A stretch of 64,000 nucleotides of DNA from Campylorhamphus procurvoides (taxonomy: Eukaryota > Chordata > Aves > Passeriformes > Dendrocolaptidae): positions 1,361,562-1,425,561 of the forward strand of contig WBMV01003161.1 in the NCBI GenBank assembly GCA_013396655.1, written 5' to 3'. Positions 12,931 to 25,556 of this stretch are shown piece after piece (within the stretch, counting starts at the first letter, position 1; each line of letters begins with the position of its first letter). Under the pieces are notes generated by a model that made no database searches, was not told where the DNA came from, and saw nothing but the letters and a program-made list of their open reading frames with translations. Made by a program: the position numbers and the translations under genes.

Positions 12931-15900
12931 CCAAGCTACCACATCTGCGTTATGTTTTCTGTGCTGTGGAATTACCCTCTTAGCCAGATAAGTGACTTAA
13001 GTGCCTGCTTTCCACTTTCCATTCCCTGCAAAAGTGAGATTCGTTTCACTGCTCACTAGCTCAGGGAAAGGCTTTCAACATGAATTTCTTCTGCAATTGC
13101 CACAGTGGGACAGCCCTCGCATACCAGTGTAATTTGCATTGCTGTCTGAGGACACTTCCATGGTTTAAGCACTTCAGGAGCCACCAAAGCAATTTATGCA
13201 GTGGGCAGCCAAGTGCATTCTTTCCTGTACCCTGCTGTGCAGCACATCTCCTTGCAAAACAGGAACCCTGGGTGTTGCCCCACCTTCCTCCTTCAGCCTC
13301 CTCCTCAGCTGTGCTTGCTGTCTATGAAATCAGCTTTCAAACCAGAGCTGCCCGCAGAGGTGCCCTGAAGGGATCTCTCTCTCTGCTGGGGTTCACAGCA
13401 GCATCTGGGGAGTGAGCACGGAGGACATTCGATCCCTCTGTCATGATTAGTTCTGTGCACACTGAACTATAAAAAGGTGCTGGTGATGATCCTGCACTCC
13501 CGTGCAGGCAGGCTGACCTGACCCAGAGTGTGCCCCATGGAAGAAACTTGTACTTAATTACAAGTGTCAGCTTAGAAACACATTTCTGTCTCTTTGTTAC
13601 TAAATACATAGCTTAATCACTGTTGTAAACTGGTTCTGTGTTCTGGGACTGAAGTGCATCTTATTTTTAACCTGAGACTGACTTTGGAAAGAACATCCTT
13701 CCTACAGCCTGTGTGCAGTGCTAAGGCTGAGCAGCTGGGGGAAAAAAGAATGTGCTGTTTCCCATAAATAACTGCAGAGTCAACAGGAGTGCTACTGAGG
13801 ACCAAGATACAGTGGGGCAGATGATAATATGGATCCTTATGCAGTGATATTTTTGTTTGATAGGAGAAAAGTAGAAGATTTAGCAAAAGGAAAATAAAGG
13901 TAACACTTGGTTTACATGGAAATAGTGTCCTCTTTTCACATGGATGCTTGCTATTTTTTAACAATAGATGCCAAGCTAGTCCTTAAAGCATGGATAGCAT
14001 GATTTATATTCAAGGGCCTAGCGACTGGTACTGTTTTAGGAAGAAAAGGCATATGGTTTTAATATGTTAAAATTTGTCTTCGGCAGCATAATGGTTTTAA
14101 AATACTATTGCTCTTCCCTCTCTGTACTCGTCTCTCATTTCTCATTTCCAAAATTCCACAAGATCCAGCCATCTGGCTTTCTCATTATTTGGCCCATTGT
14201 ATATTGTTAGTCTACCCTTCTCTAAAGAAGGGGAGAGAAGGAAATTCAGTATTTCATTTCTTATAGTTACTCGTTCCCTATTTGGAGTCAGATTTTAGTT
14301 TAACTTGGGTTTCTTTACACGTTTCTTGATCCTGCCTGGTTGTACTGTGTTAATGCCTGGAGATGGTTGCCAGCTAAGTGTGGAGGAAACATGTTCTTCC
14401 ATGGGATGTTGGTTTTTGCTCGCTGGTTAAACTGCAATGGGGTTTTTAACCCTTTGTGCAGCAGGGAGACTTGCTTTTCCTTGGCATGCACACAAGTTTG
14501 GCAGCTGCTGAACCAGCCTTGGGATAGGTCTTTGTGTGGAGCCACCTGTTTGTTTGCAGGAGCTGTGGTGCCAGATCATTTCCTTGTGGCTCCCCTCTGC
14601 AGGGCCAAGGCACTGACAGCAGTTGTCTGTGCTGAAGGCTGTGTGATCCTCCCCCAGTGCAGAGAAGGGGAGTGATGGCTGAGATACAAACCCTTCAGAG
14701 CAGGTGGGATGGGTCCTGTCCTGAACCCCTCAGGGTGTGCTGGAAGGGGTGGTGTGGGGCAGTGCGATCATCCAGGTGATGAGGGCTTATAAAGAAATCC
14801 AAAAGTCTCCTCTACTTTATTCCACCTGAATAATCTTGAAAATCCAGGTGCTATTTGAAAGCTGCTTTTAAGGACTGAGTGAGTTGGGTTGGCCAAGCGC
14901 GCTACAGGATGGAGCAGGGGCAGAGCCATTTCCATCTCTGTGTGTCCCAGTTCTGTTCCACATGAAGTGGAAGGGCCTCTGTGGCCTCAAGGAAGCACAG
15001 GAGTCAAGGACTGGGAGAAGTTAGCAAATTCCATTGACATAAATCCAAATTAACCTTTGCACACCTCTCGTTTTCTGAATGCAGTGTTTTAAATGGCAGC
15101 AGACAGCGGTAAATGATCTTGTTTAATATCTCTAGCTTCAGTGAATGTGAAACATTAGTATGAAATCTCCTTATTGTTATAATAAATATCTGGTTTAGCC
15201 TGATAAGAGGTGAGATGGTTCATAAAATGCTGGATGAGTAAGCCTAAAGAATCTGTTTAATTGAATCTTCTTTCTTACAATGTCAGGGTAGTCAAAAATA
15301 GATTTCTGGGGAATTGTGGTAAAATGCTGCTTTGGCATTTTCTCATTGGTGAGCGGGGCTAGTGATGATCCTGTTTTGTGTCCCCATGAAACCAATTGAA
15401 GGCAAGTCACTCCTGACAGCAAATGAGGCATTTTCATATAAACCTTGACTGGATGAAAATGTGTGTATGTGGGTTGGGAGCCACATAGCTTAATTTCATA
15501 GGTCAAATAAGGATGTGAGGTTGAATTTAACCATACTGGCTGAAGTAGCAGGAAATGTATTTCTTAATGTCACCATTTTTCCTTTTCTTTTAGAAACTGT
15601 GTTTATTGCATGGGGAACATTTAGCAGTTGTGTCTCTGAGTCCCTGTTGTTTACTGATGTGACCTTTTATAGCTTTCAAATGTGGTGGGGATTTTTTCCC
15701 CATGTAAAATGAAGCTTGAATTTAAATTTCCTTTACCACTCACATTGGCATGGCTTTGTCTTACACAAGCTGAACAAGTATCCCTGCCTCCAGTGAGTAA
15801 TCTGCTGGGGCTAGTTATATGAAAAAAGGCTCTGAGAAAGGTTAGTATATGCTGCATTAAAATATCCATGTTGCATATACAAAGACCTTTGTTCTAGGTG

Positions 15901-17122
15901 GTTAAAAAAGAAGAGAGAAGCACAAAAAGTGATTAGCTTTCACTAACTTGTAAACCCTAAGCATTTCAAAGCAGGTTAAGGAGTAGTTAAGGGGATCATA
16001 AATCTTATGCCTAGGTGGCAAATACCCACATTAAACTTGCCAAATAGAAATAAATGCTTATTTCCTCATGCATAGGTCTCAGCTCTGACCTATAGGTTTC
16101 TGAGACTTCTTAGAAGTTACTTATCATTTTATGTCATGATCCTACTATTTCCTGCCATGCTGCAGCCTTCTTGTCATCTGGGAAGAATCATGTCAAGTTG
16201 TCAAACAGACTAATTGGTTTAATATTTTGCAATTCTTTCACTTGAAAACTGATTCTTAGCTGATGATAGAATCACTTTTGTTTTAAGTGTTAGTGCCTTT
16301 GACAGATAGAAGTATTAGATACTTTGATAGGATTTTCAGGATTGCCTATGGGTTTTGGACATTTAATTCCCATTAATTTCTGAGAGGTTCTTTGCTTCCC
16401 TCGGGACACTTTGAAAATCTCAGCCTTTGTAAACCTTCTGGAAATGGCTGGTTTTAAAATCTTCTCCATTTTAACTTAATGGCAAATCTGTTTCTCACTC
16501 CGTTTCTACAACTATAAAAGGAACACAGGACTTTTCCTTGGAGCACTGGGCCAGGGAGGCAGCCAAAACAAGCACAAATAGAATCACAGCGACAACCTCG
16601 CAGAGATCCTGACGCCTCTTCGCCAGGGAGCTGTGTTTGCTTTTGCAGTGCTGCAGGCAGGGTGCACATCCCCTCCTCTCATGAGCTGCTTCCCACCAGG
16701 ACTGAGGGCAGGGACACGGCTTACAGGCACACAATAACCCAGCTGTGGCTCCCACTGGTGTGCTGCACCTCCCCGTCTCCCTGGTGCAGAGGGACATGCA
16801 GAAATTCCTGGTAGTTTTGCTAAAATATGGTGATGGAAGGACAGGGGTCGATCTCATCTCCATTGACCTGTTATGTTTCATATCTCAGAGCATGAGCCTG
16901 TAATAGAAGGGCCCTCAGCTGGAAGGTTGCAGACCGGAGGAGATTAGGGAAAGGCTGGTATTAACTGCAAAACCTTTCCTGTGGTTTTGTTCGGAAATGT
17001 GAAGCTTGAGGAGCTTAGTAAATTCTGGGTTAAAACCAGTAAGGGAATTCAGAGGCAGACAGTACGGCCTGTGAAATCTGGGCTGATGACGCTGAGAAAG
17101 CAGAATGTGTAAAACAATGGGG
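12931..17122. other. Unannotated DNA, no gene seen
   Basis: Open frames up to 128 codons (16495-16881 minus) carry no recognisable domain. A slightly GC-richer part lies at 14330-14770. A weak 8-bp stem (CCTTCTCT with AGAGAAGG) lies at 14216-14241. No interspersed repeat was recognised. Confidence 0.6.
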
Positions 17123-17208
17123 CTGGGAGCAGGCTAGGAATGAAGGGTGGAAGCAGGCTGGGAATGAGGGGCTGGGAGCATGGAGCTGGAAGCAGGCTGG
17201 GAGTGCAG
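17123..17208 (+). repeat. Imperfect G-rich minisatellite, unit about 24 bp
   Basis: Units begin at 17123, 17147, 17172 and 17186 and share the words CTGGRAGCAGGCT and GGGAATGA with point differences; the third unit is cut short. Pyrimidines are depleted on the plus strand. The opposite strand is open in two frames across the array (67 and 99 codons), which is expected for a repeat without stops and is not evidence of a gene. Confidence 0.8.
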
Positions 17209-20200
17209 AGCCAGCTGCGCAGCCTTGGGCAAGCCTGGGAGTTGCAATACACGTGATGAAAGCAACCTGGTCCAGTAGGGAAATTCTGCCTGAAAACTTC
17301 ACTTCTGCCCTGAAATCATCAGCCTTCATCTCTGTATCGCTGACATTTCTTGGCTCAACGATTTGACTTGTCAGGAGCAGAAGACAACGTGAGAAAAAAC
17401 ATTTTGCAATTCATGTTGTTCCTTTGCGTTTGCTCAAAATGGCTGCTGGGCAAGGGAGAGAAAGTCTTTTTCCAAGTTTTAAGAAAGGGAAGCGCAGCAG
17501 AGCGGCCCTGGGTCATGCTGTGTAGTCTGGCTGTGTCAAGTCTGAGCAGTGATCCTCCAGGAATTATTCTGGAATGCCTGAAGCTCCTGAATGGTTTCCT
17601 AAATGGGCCTTTTCCTCATCACAAGGAAGGGTGTGGAGACAAAAGTGACCTTTGAAGTGGTCTTGTCAAACCAGGGCTTGCAAAAAATACATCGCTGTTG
17701 TTTAGAGACACTGCTGTAAAAATACAGAGCATCCAGTGTGCTGTCTTTATTTTTCTGACTTCCATTTGTCTGCAGTTAGTAAAATCCCATCCTTTGTCTT
17801 CAAAAGCACCGGAGAGATGTGCAGTATGAAAGGAACGATCCTGAGGCCACCAAAGAATCCCGGTTTTTGTTGTTTATACCAAAGTATTATGTTATGCTAT
17901 TGGCAAAGTAATTTTCAGCTCCAAGTGAGACAAGATCAGTCACAGTGGTTTTCACAAGATTGATGTGAAGAGCTAGAGTGGTGCTAATTAATCAGAGATG
18001 GGGAGAGCGTGTGCCTGCATACTCAATTAGTGTAACATTTCCTAAATTGGAACAGATCTCTGCCATACAGTAATACTATAGCAAAGCCTGAAGGGTGCAG
18101 AGATACAATTCATAATGAACTACCTTAACTCGTTCCTGGAATGTCTGCACCCCGAGACACTCCTGAGTGGTGAGCCCAGAGTGATTTTCTACCATGGGTA
18201 CTGCAGTTCTGGGAATCGCCAAGAAGGCTTGAAAGGCAGCATTTCCTTTTATTTAGAAGATGTTATATAAGTAGGCTCCTTAATTATGTTTTTAGTTAAA
18301 CAGAAAGAGGAATGGTTGTTTGTTACAGTAAATCATCTTTGATATAAACAATACTTAGTTACAGGTGCTTTTCACTGTTCTTTGAATTTCAGGCTCTTTT
18401 AAGAATAACTGCAGGTTGTGAGAGGTGCTACAATGCTATAAATAACAATAAAGTGGTAGTTCCAGATTTGTTACAACACTGCATGTGGAAGCTTAAAAAT
18501 GAAAACTGATGTCCAACATGAAAAAAGGGCATAGATCATAGGATAGAATATTTTCTGTGCTTGATATCTAAATTAATTTTACTCTTAACCTCTAGTATTT
18601 GTATTTGTTCTTATGTTACAACAAAGATACTTTTTTTGCCTATAGGTAGAATAACCTGTAAGCTACTGTGACCTGAAGTAGCAAAGATTTTTGTTAAGTC
18701 TTTGAAAGTAAAGTGATTTAGTGGTATAGCAGCCTTAATTTTATCCAGATTTGTAGTTACATCAGGCACAGCTGTTGAGTAAACCTGCAGAATGAATTAG
18801 AAATGGATTAATGAAGCTCCAAGACAAATACATCAGAATATTTTAAACAGCTCTCAAGGAAACAGTGTTATTTAATTTTAATCATGTAATGGCTTTATAC
18901 TCTGAGCAAAATAAAGTAAAGCAACAGACCCAAATTCTAAATTGACAGCCAACATATAATTTTTTCCACAGGTTTTTGGAGTATGCAAACCCATATAATT
19001 GTTTTCTGACTAGTGAAATTGGTTCATATGGCTTATGAAGGAGGGAAGTCCTCCTAGCAAATACGGCCTGTGGCAGCTGGCCTGATACCTGCTCTGCCAC
19101 TCCAGTGGCTGTAAAACCAGAGATAACAGTCCAATTTCATTTGCAGTTACTCTGCTATAAATCTGGAGTAAGTTCATTGGTTTGATTCCAGCGTTGGAAA
19201 CCCAAGTTACTTTTCCTCTCCCAGGCTCTCTCATTTCAGGCCTTCTTCAGTGCAATGTAGTGTGGATGAACTGTGTCTGATATCTTTGATATCTTAAGGC
19301 AGAAGTAGGTCACTGGTCTTTGATTCTTGAAGGGAAAATACTCTGTTCAGCAGACAGACAAGGAGAGAGGAGGGTTGATAACTCCTGCTAGACTTACTCA
19401 ACTTAAGAAATCCTTGAGCTGATTATGTGCTTTCCTCAAATTTCTGCCTTGTTTCTGCTTAAACAGTCCTTAAACACATGAATTTCTCCCCAGTTTGCTG
19501 GTAGAAGCTGGGAACTAGTTGCTGTCTCAGTCTTTGGGTTGTTGCTGTAATTCTCTGAGCATATGTTCCTCCTGTAGCATTGCTAACACAACAGGAGCTG
19601 CCCAGCAAACTTAAGAAAATGCCAGGAGGTTTATTGGTCTTAATCACCCTGCTGTTGTTAAACTGCTGCAAATCTCTTATCATTCAAAATATCCTCTTTT
19701 TTGAAGTTTGGCTGAAGTGTTACTACTTGAGAATTTAATTTGGCAGGAGGAATATTGTACCTGTATGGAAGGAGTGGTGGTCTCCCACTGACAGACACAC
19801 TCTTGCTGAGTTGCTCTGGAAGATGAGTGTTGAAGCTGGCTAGACATGGATTTATTCTTTGTTCTGCTTATTTGTGATGTTGCTTGCTTTACAGTTGAAC
19901 TTAGTCCTGTAAGAAGTTGAGAAGGGATCAGGAATGCTTAACAAAAGAGCAGGTACTTGGGAATATGGATAGAACGATGTTTGTAAGAAATAGTAATCCT
20001 TGCCTTACACTCAAGCCATCCAAAGTATGCTCTTCACCTAACCAAACACAGGTCAAACTGAGCTTAGCCCACTCTTGAGGGTTGTGAAAAGACTGTGCAT
20101 GTAGTTAAATTCTAATGCAGGGGAACAAATCCCCGCTTGACTTCCAGAGTAGATTGTTGTTCTAAAAATGCTACTGAAATTAGAAGGTGGATATGGGAGT

Positions 20201-22670
20201 TTGTCTTGGCCCTTGACTCTTTCTTGGAAGTTGTTCAAGATTTAAATTGCTCAGAATTTCCTACCTCTTGGCCACTGAGCATGGCTGGTCTGCCTCAGAG
20301 TCACCTGCTCTACACCCTGCAGAATCACCTAGAGCAGCATATACTTTTATTTTCTCATTGCCATGACTTGGCTGTGCTTAAAGTCTGTGCAAGTCAAGAA
20401 AAATAAAATTCAAGTCAATGAAATATAATAAATAGAATCCCTGATACAGGTACAAAATGATACTGCTCTACCTCAGGCATGTGGTTGTACAGCAGAAGAT
20501 GCTTCTTAGAGAAAACTGTGATCTTTGCAGTTCAGAATATGTTTTCCTTACTTCTGAGTGACTTTATGGTTTAATAAGAAAAAACTCCCATTCGTTTTAT
20601 CTTAGACTATAATTTGTCTTTGTTCCTACTTCTCTGAGTCCTGTAATCAATCCCAATTATCTCTACATCTCTGCATCTGATTTCAAAGGGTGGTCTCATG
20701 CTATACCTAAAACCACTGGGGTTACCAATTAAATAAAATATTGCAGGGTAGGTTAACATATTCGTAACCTTTGTTCAGTCTATTTTTGCAAAGATAATCT
20801 GAGTTATTAACTGTCTGAATAGGGACACAACTTTGGTCATTAAATGCAGCTGACTGAAAATTGAAATAAGTCTTCTAATTGTATGGACAAACAGCCCTGG
20901 AAGCTCTTTCTGTTCAAGCCATTGTTCTTTGATCAAAAGGAGTTTGTGATAGAGATTGGGCTTTTTTATGAGATGGGAAATGTGAGTTGTATGAAATGTG
21001 CTACCTTAACGTCATCTGTCATGTATTGATGTTTTCAAACTTTTCAGAATGAAGCATTATCCTTCAGTAGGCTGTAATCATAGGGTTGTTTGGGGTTTTT
21101 TTCTTTGTATGGAGATCACATATTTCTAGTCTTTCTCGCTGGTTTAATTTTAGCATTGATGTTAGCTGTGCCATTCTGATGTTTTCAGTGACTTGTGTGA
21201 AATGGGGTGATGTTTTAGCCCCCTTTCCAAAGAAGCAGGCAATAACCTCCCATGAACACAGCCCTTCAGGCAGAGCACACCTCAGGCCTTTTGATCCATG
21301 AGAGCAGGAATGAAAACTAGCACGCAGTAGCTGAAGTCTCACAAGTAGAAAAAGATGCAGAGTCATGGATTGTTGGTCTGAGCATTCCCCGTGTTCCCAG
21401 GTCCTTATGTCATCTCTCCAGGAGCAGCTCTGTCGGGTTCTGGGTGCTGCTTCTGCTGATGGATGCAGGGAAGGATGGCTGTGTGCCAACATGACTGTGT
21501 GCCTGCCAGGGAGGAGCTGGGGATCAGTTTGCAGTTACCTTGGCCATTTCAATGTACAGCAGAGCTGGGTGGCCCTTCCCAGCACTGCTGAGTCTTAGGG
21601 AGGGAGTTCCTATGTAGGACCATTTGTTTGTGAAGCCCCCAAGCTAATGAGCCTCCTAATGAAGCAGTAGCTCAGTGTTCCCTACTCTGGACACACTGGT
21701 GGGAATGCTTAGGTCCTGAACCAACAGCAGTGCCTGGCATTTTCATTCTCTGCCAGCTGGTGAGAAACTTGGCTGAAAGGCACAAATTAAAATCTAAAGA
21801 GAGCCTTAAAGGAAGGGCCAAGCAGATGGAGATCAGCGTGGAGACTGGTGGACAGGATAGTGAGGCATGACAGAACCTGTACTGTTGCCCTCAGGCTGCA
21901 TCTGTTATTGGAAATAAAACTCGGGGTTATCATTATTTTAACTTGCCAAAATATATGAGCTGACAAGAAGCAATTGTCATGTCCCTAAGGATTTTTGTGA
22001 TAATGCATCATGTGTTGCTGCATTGGGACACCACCCTGGTGCTGCAGCTTCACCTCGTAATGCAGACACTGAACACGTGAGGCAATTGCAGGTAGTCACA
22101 TCCCTATCCAAGATCTTGCATTTGCTGTTACTCCTTGGGAAATTGTATGCCAGGCCAGCTGTACAGTTTCATTTCTGCCCTCTCTCTGTTTGCAAATAGC
22201 ATGACTGTGCATATCGATTCATATTATAGATATTTATTAAGAGTAACTGCTTATAACTTTATACCTATGGCTATGTTTGAGTGGTTTATCATTGGCTATT
22301 TATCTACAAAATAAATTAAACAGTTATTTATAACACAGTGACTCTCTAAAGCAGTGAAGGGATTACAGTATTATTAATAAGCAAAGTATTTGAAAACCAC
22401 TGTTTTCCTTCCCCCCCCCAAGAGAATTAGTATAATTACATGTTTTAGTTACTAAAATTAAAAAAAAACTAAATTGCAAAGCGTGTTTTTATTCTATTAA
22501 TAAACTTTGCGAAAATGCTTATTCCTTAAATGCATTCTATTAGGCACGAAAGGATGAGGTAAGCATTAAGAAAGCAGGCAAGACACATGGCAAGAATGTG
22601 GTAAAAAGAGATTGAATTGGAAGCTAAGACACCCAACAGCCCTTGGGTAGCAGTTCTGCAGGATACGGGG
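17209..22670. other. Unannotated DNA, no gene seen
   Basis: About 5.5 kb without a supported feature. The longest frame is 142 codons at 21064-21492 (minus), with no recognised domain. The part around 22200-22400 is AT-rich with several TAAT/ATTA words and could be a conserved non-coding element, but that cannot be shown from one sequence. A C8 run lies near 22413-22420. Confidence 0.6.
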
Positions 22671-22682
22671 TGTGTGTGTGTG
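22671..22682 (+). repeat. (TG)6 short tandem repeat
   Basis: Six TG dinucleotides following GGGG. It is too short to be strongly mutable. Confidence 0.7.
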
Positions 22683-25424
22683 GCTTTTTATATGAGCTGC
22701 TGTTTCCTAAATGTTTATTATATAAATTTTCTTCTGCTTTTGATTAGTGTCTAGATGTAAAGACTTTATATGTCCATTTAAAATTTTGTATAGAAACAAC
22801 CAAAACCTAAAGGAATTCTGCACTGTTTGTATATTAAATCAGTCCTGATGGTCTTAATCTAGTCGGTAATTAAAAACAAAGTCATCTTGGTACTTCATTG
22901 AAATATATAAAGATGTTGCTAATTCAATGTTTCCTTCTCTAGAACAGTAAAGTTTTCAAGCTTTGGTTTATGTCAGCATTTCACAGTCATTCCAAGAAGT
23001 TGCATCTTATGTGCATGGGTTGTTGTGGGGTTTTTTCCCCTTTTTTTCTTCTTTGGATAAACTGCTTCTGACTTGTGCAGACAGGTGGCAAGATTCACCC
23101 AGGCCTGACTGTGATTGTTGTGTGCTATGCAGTGAGCTGTGCAACCTTAAGCTATTTTGGGGGGAGTCGGCATCCTGAAGTAGATGGTGACAAGTTCTTG
23201 TGTAGTGAATTCTACAGAACTGCCTTGTTGCGTAAGGGACTGGATGCCAATATCCTCCTATTCATATAAATCCTAGGGATACTGAAGTGTGGTATGGTCT
23301 GAGTCCCTGGGTAGGGCAATGGAAACCTCTCCAGTACTTTCAACACCAAGAAGTCCTTGCTAATGTTCATCCTTGGCATAAACACAGCCTGACTTCACAG
23401 TAGTTTGTGTAATTGCCCTCCCTGGGTTAAGCTGATTTCTGCCCAGTCACTCTGGGCTGGGTTGGCCTGGGTGTCTCCAGGGAACTCATGGAGCCCACCA
23501 GTCAGCTCTTGGGCAAGGAGCCTGTACAGCTGACAAATTAACTTCTGCCCTGTTGAAATTAGAAACAAATAAATAATTGCTACAGGGTGCCTGGGCTTAT
23601 TAATATTAGTAATAAATCCATGGTAAATTATATTTATATGGAAACAGGGAGGCACCATGTATCTTTGGTAATTTATATACGCAAGCTGCCAAGTTACTGA
23701 GCTAATATTAATTTGTGGGAGGTTATCGACCTTGCTGTGCAAGATAATTTAGATTACTCCTTGTATGATATCAATGCATTCACATGAAGCTGTAGGAACA
23801 ATAAAAGCGTTAACAAAGGAATTAAAAATGGGAATGTTTACGGGTAAGGAAAGGCCCCATACATCCCTGAGTAAACACTGTCCCTTACATACTGATTTCT
23901 TTCTCAGTTCTCCTTCTATTCTAGTGTATTTTCTGTATTTTTCTATTTTTCCTGCCTGTGCTCATCACTGCGGTATTTGAATACTTTCAGGTAGTCCATT
24001 AAGCAGCATGTTCATCAGATCATTATACCCTGTCACTGAGGAGAGGATTAAATAGTGATACTGTATCTATTAATCTGGGTAACTGTGCTTCAATTACAGC
24101 AGACTGGAGAATAGATGGAGATGAGTTCTTTTGGTGTATGGCCTCAATAGAATATTGGTTCTTTACCTAATCTGGCATTTTTGTTTTCTAATAAATAAAA
24201 TTGGCAATCCACTTATGGCTATAAGGAGAATTACCCCTCTCTTACTAGGAAATTATCAAATTACATGTAATAGTCATATAAATAAAAAAATGTTAGAACC
24301 TGTCTGCCTATCCAAGGAGAAAAAAAGAAAACATCATTATTTAAAAAATACTATGCAAGTAAGCAGTCAATCTCCAAGGAAGAGGTGAGGAACAGGAAAA
24401 TTACTGAAATATATTTAGATATGAGAACATCTGCTGTAGGGGAAAACAAACCTGAAAATTCCATCTCCGGTTTGTCTAAAAGGAAAAAACCTCCATCTGC
24501 CAACACCTGAGATTGGAGGGGACACAAATGAACATCCACAAAAGTTATGATAAAATTTTAAAGAAATATTTTAAGCAATATTTTAAGCAATTCCTATGCA
24601 GCATTCACACTTCACTGCCAGTACGTGCACAGGGACAGAGAAGACTCTGTTGCTGGATTATATCAGCTTGCTGGAACTAAATGGAAAAATTCAGAAGTTA
24701 CATAAAGGTTTTCAAACACAGATATTGCATCCCAGCAGGAGAAACAACTGTTGGGAATGGACACATGTAAGAGTTAGGTAAATTTTTAATTAATCAAATC
24801 CATTCCTTTTTTGAAAGCTTCTGCATACATAATTGAGAGGAAAGTTTGCCAGAGTGGTGTTGTTCTGAAATCTTTGCCTTTTTTAAAATGTAAAAAAGAT
24901 CTTATGAAACCAAGCCGTTAAGATACTTGTCTTCATCAGGTTAGGCATTTTCATTTATATTTATTTAAAAGCAATCAGTTAAAACCTGGGAAGAGACAAA
25001 TGAGCAAAACCTGTGTATGCAGCTGAGACAGCTTTGTGGCCGGAGTGTTCCAGGTGATACTGATAAGATCAGGATTAGAGCAGCAGCCAAAGGGTCTGAA
25101 ATGCTGTTCTGAGAGGAGGAGGAGGATCAGGAGGGGCTTTGCACCCGCTTGGACCTGGCTCTTCCAGAATTAAAACGGTACAAGTTTTAAATAGGGGGTT
25201 GTCCTACAGTGTAATAGGCTTAATGCTGGCTCTGTAATTACTGATACTCTTGTAATGGAGCCAGGCTGGGAGGGGAAGTGGTACCATGCTTGGGGTCGTG
25301 CTGCCTGACGTTGGCTGTCCCTGCTCTGTTCCCAGCACTTTGTGTCATCAGAAATACGGGAACTGGGGGGGTTGGCAGGAGGTGATGTGAGGGAGCACAG
25401 AAGTAGATGTGAAATGTTAGAATA
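22683..25424. other. Unannotated DNA with an AT-rich, homeodomain-motif-rich core
   Basis: No gene was seen; frames reach 115 codons. The interval 23530-23790 holds about a dozen ATTA/TAAT words in 260 bp without being a simple repeat, a texture often seen in developmental enhancers. This is a composition-based inference only. Confidence 0.5.
24565..24588 (+). repeat. Perfect 12-bp tandem doublet
   Basis: AATATTTTAAGC is repeated twice with no spacer. It is a small slippage-type duplication in AT-rich DNA. Confidence 0.85.
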
Positions 25425-25556
25425 CCACGGTGGGGGAATGCAGGGAGCGCTTCCTGAGCGCTTCCGAGTGGGGATGCTTCTCATAAATGGGCTGACATTT
25501 AGCGGGTGTATTTTGTGTGCCTGCTTTGCAACAGGAACAAAACTATATAAAGAACG
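25425..25556 (+). promoter_or_regulatory. CpG-retaining patch with tandem AGCGCT and a TATA-like word
   Basis: Six CpG in 130 bp stand out in this CpG-poor window. GAGCGCTTCC occurs twice, at 25445-25454 and 25456-25465, each with a palindromic AGCGCT core. A TATATAAAG word lies downstream at 25544-25552. A 103-codon plus-strand frame (25342-25653) spans the patch but has no recognisable domain. It could be a small conserved element or weak promoter; evidence is suggestive only. Confidence 0.2.

Noticed and set aside
14078..14088. U6 snRNA-like word CTTCGGCAGCA
   Set aside because: Similarity to the U6 5' end stops after 11 bases and the rest of U6 is absent.
19179..19189. tRNA B-box-like GGTTTGATTCC
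   Set aside because: No matching A box, acceptor stem or anticodon arm upstream.
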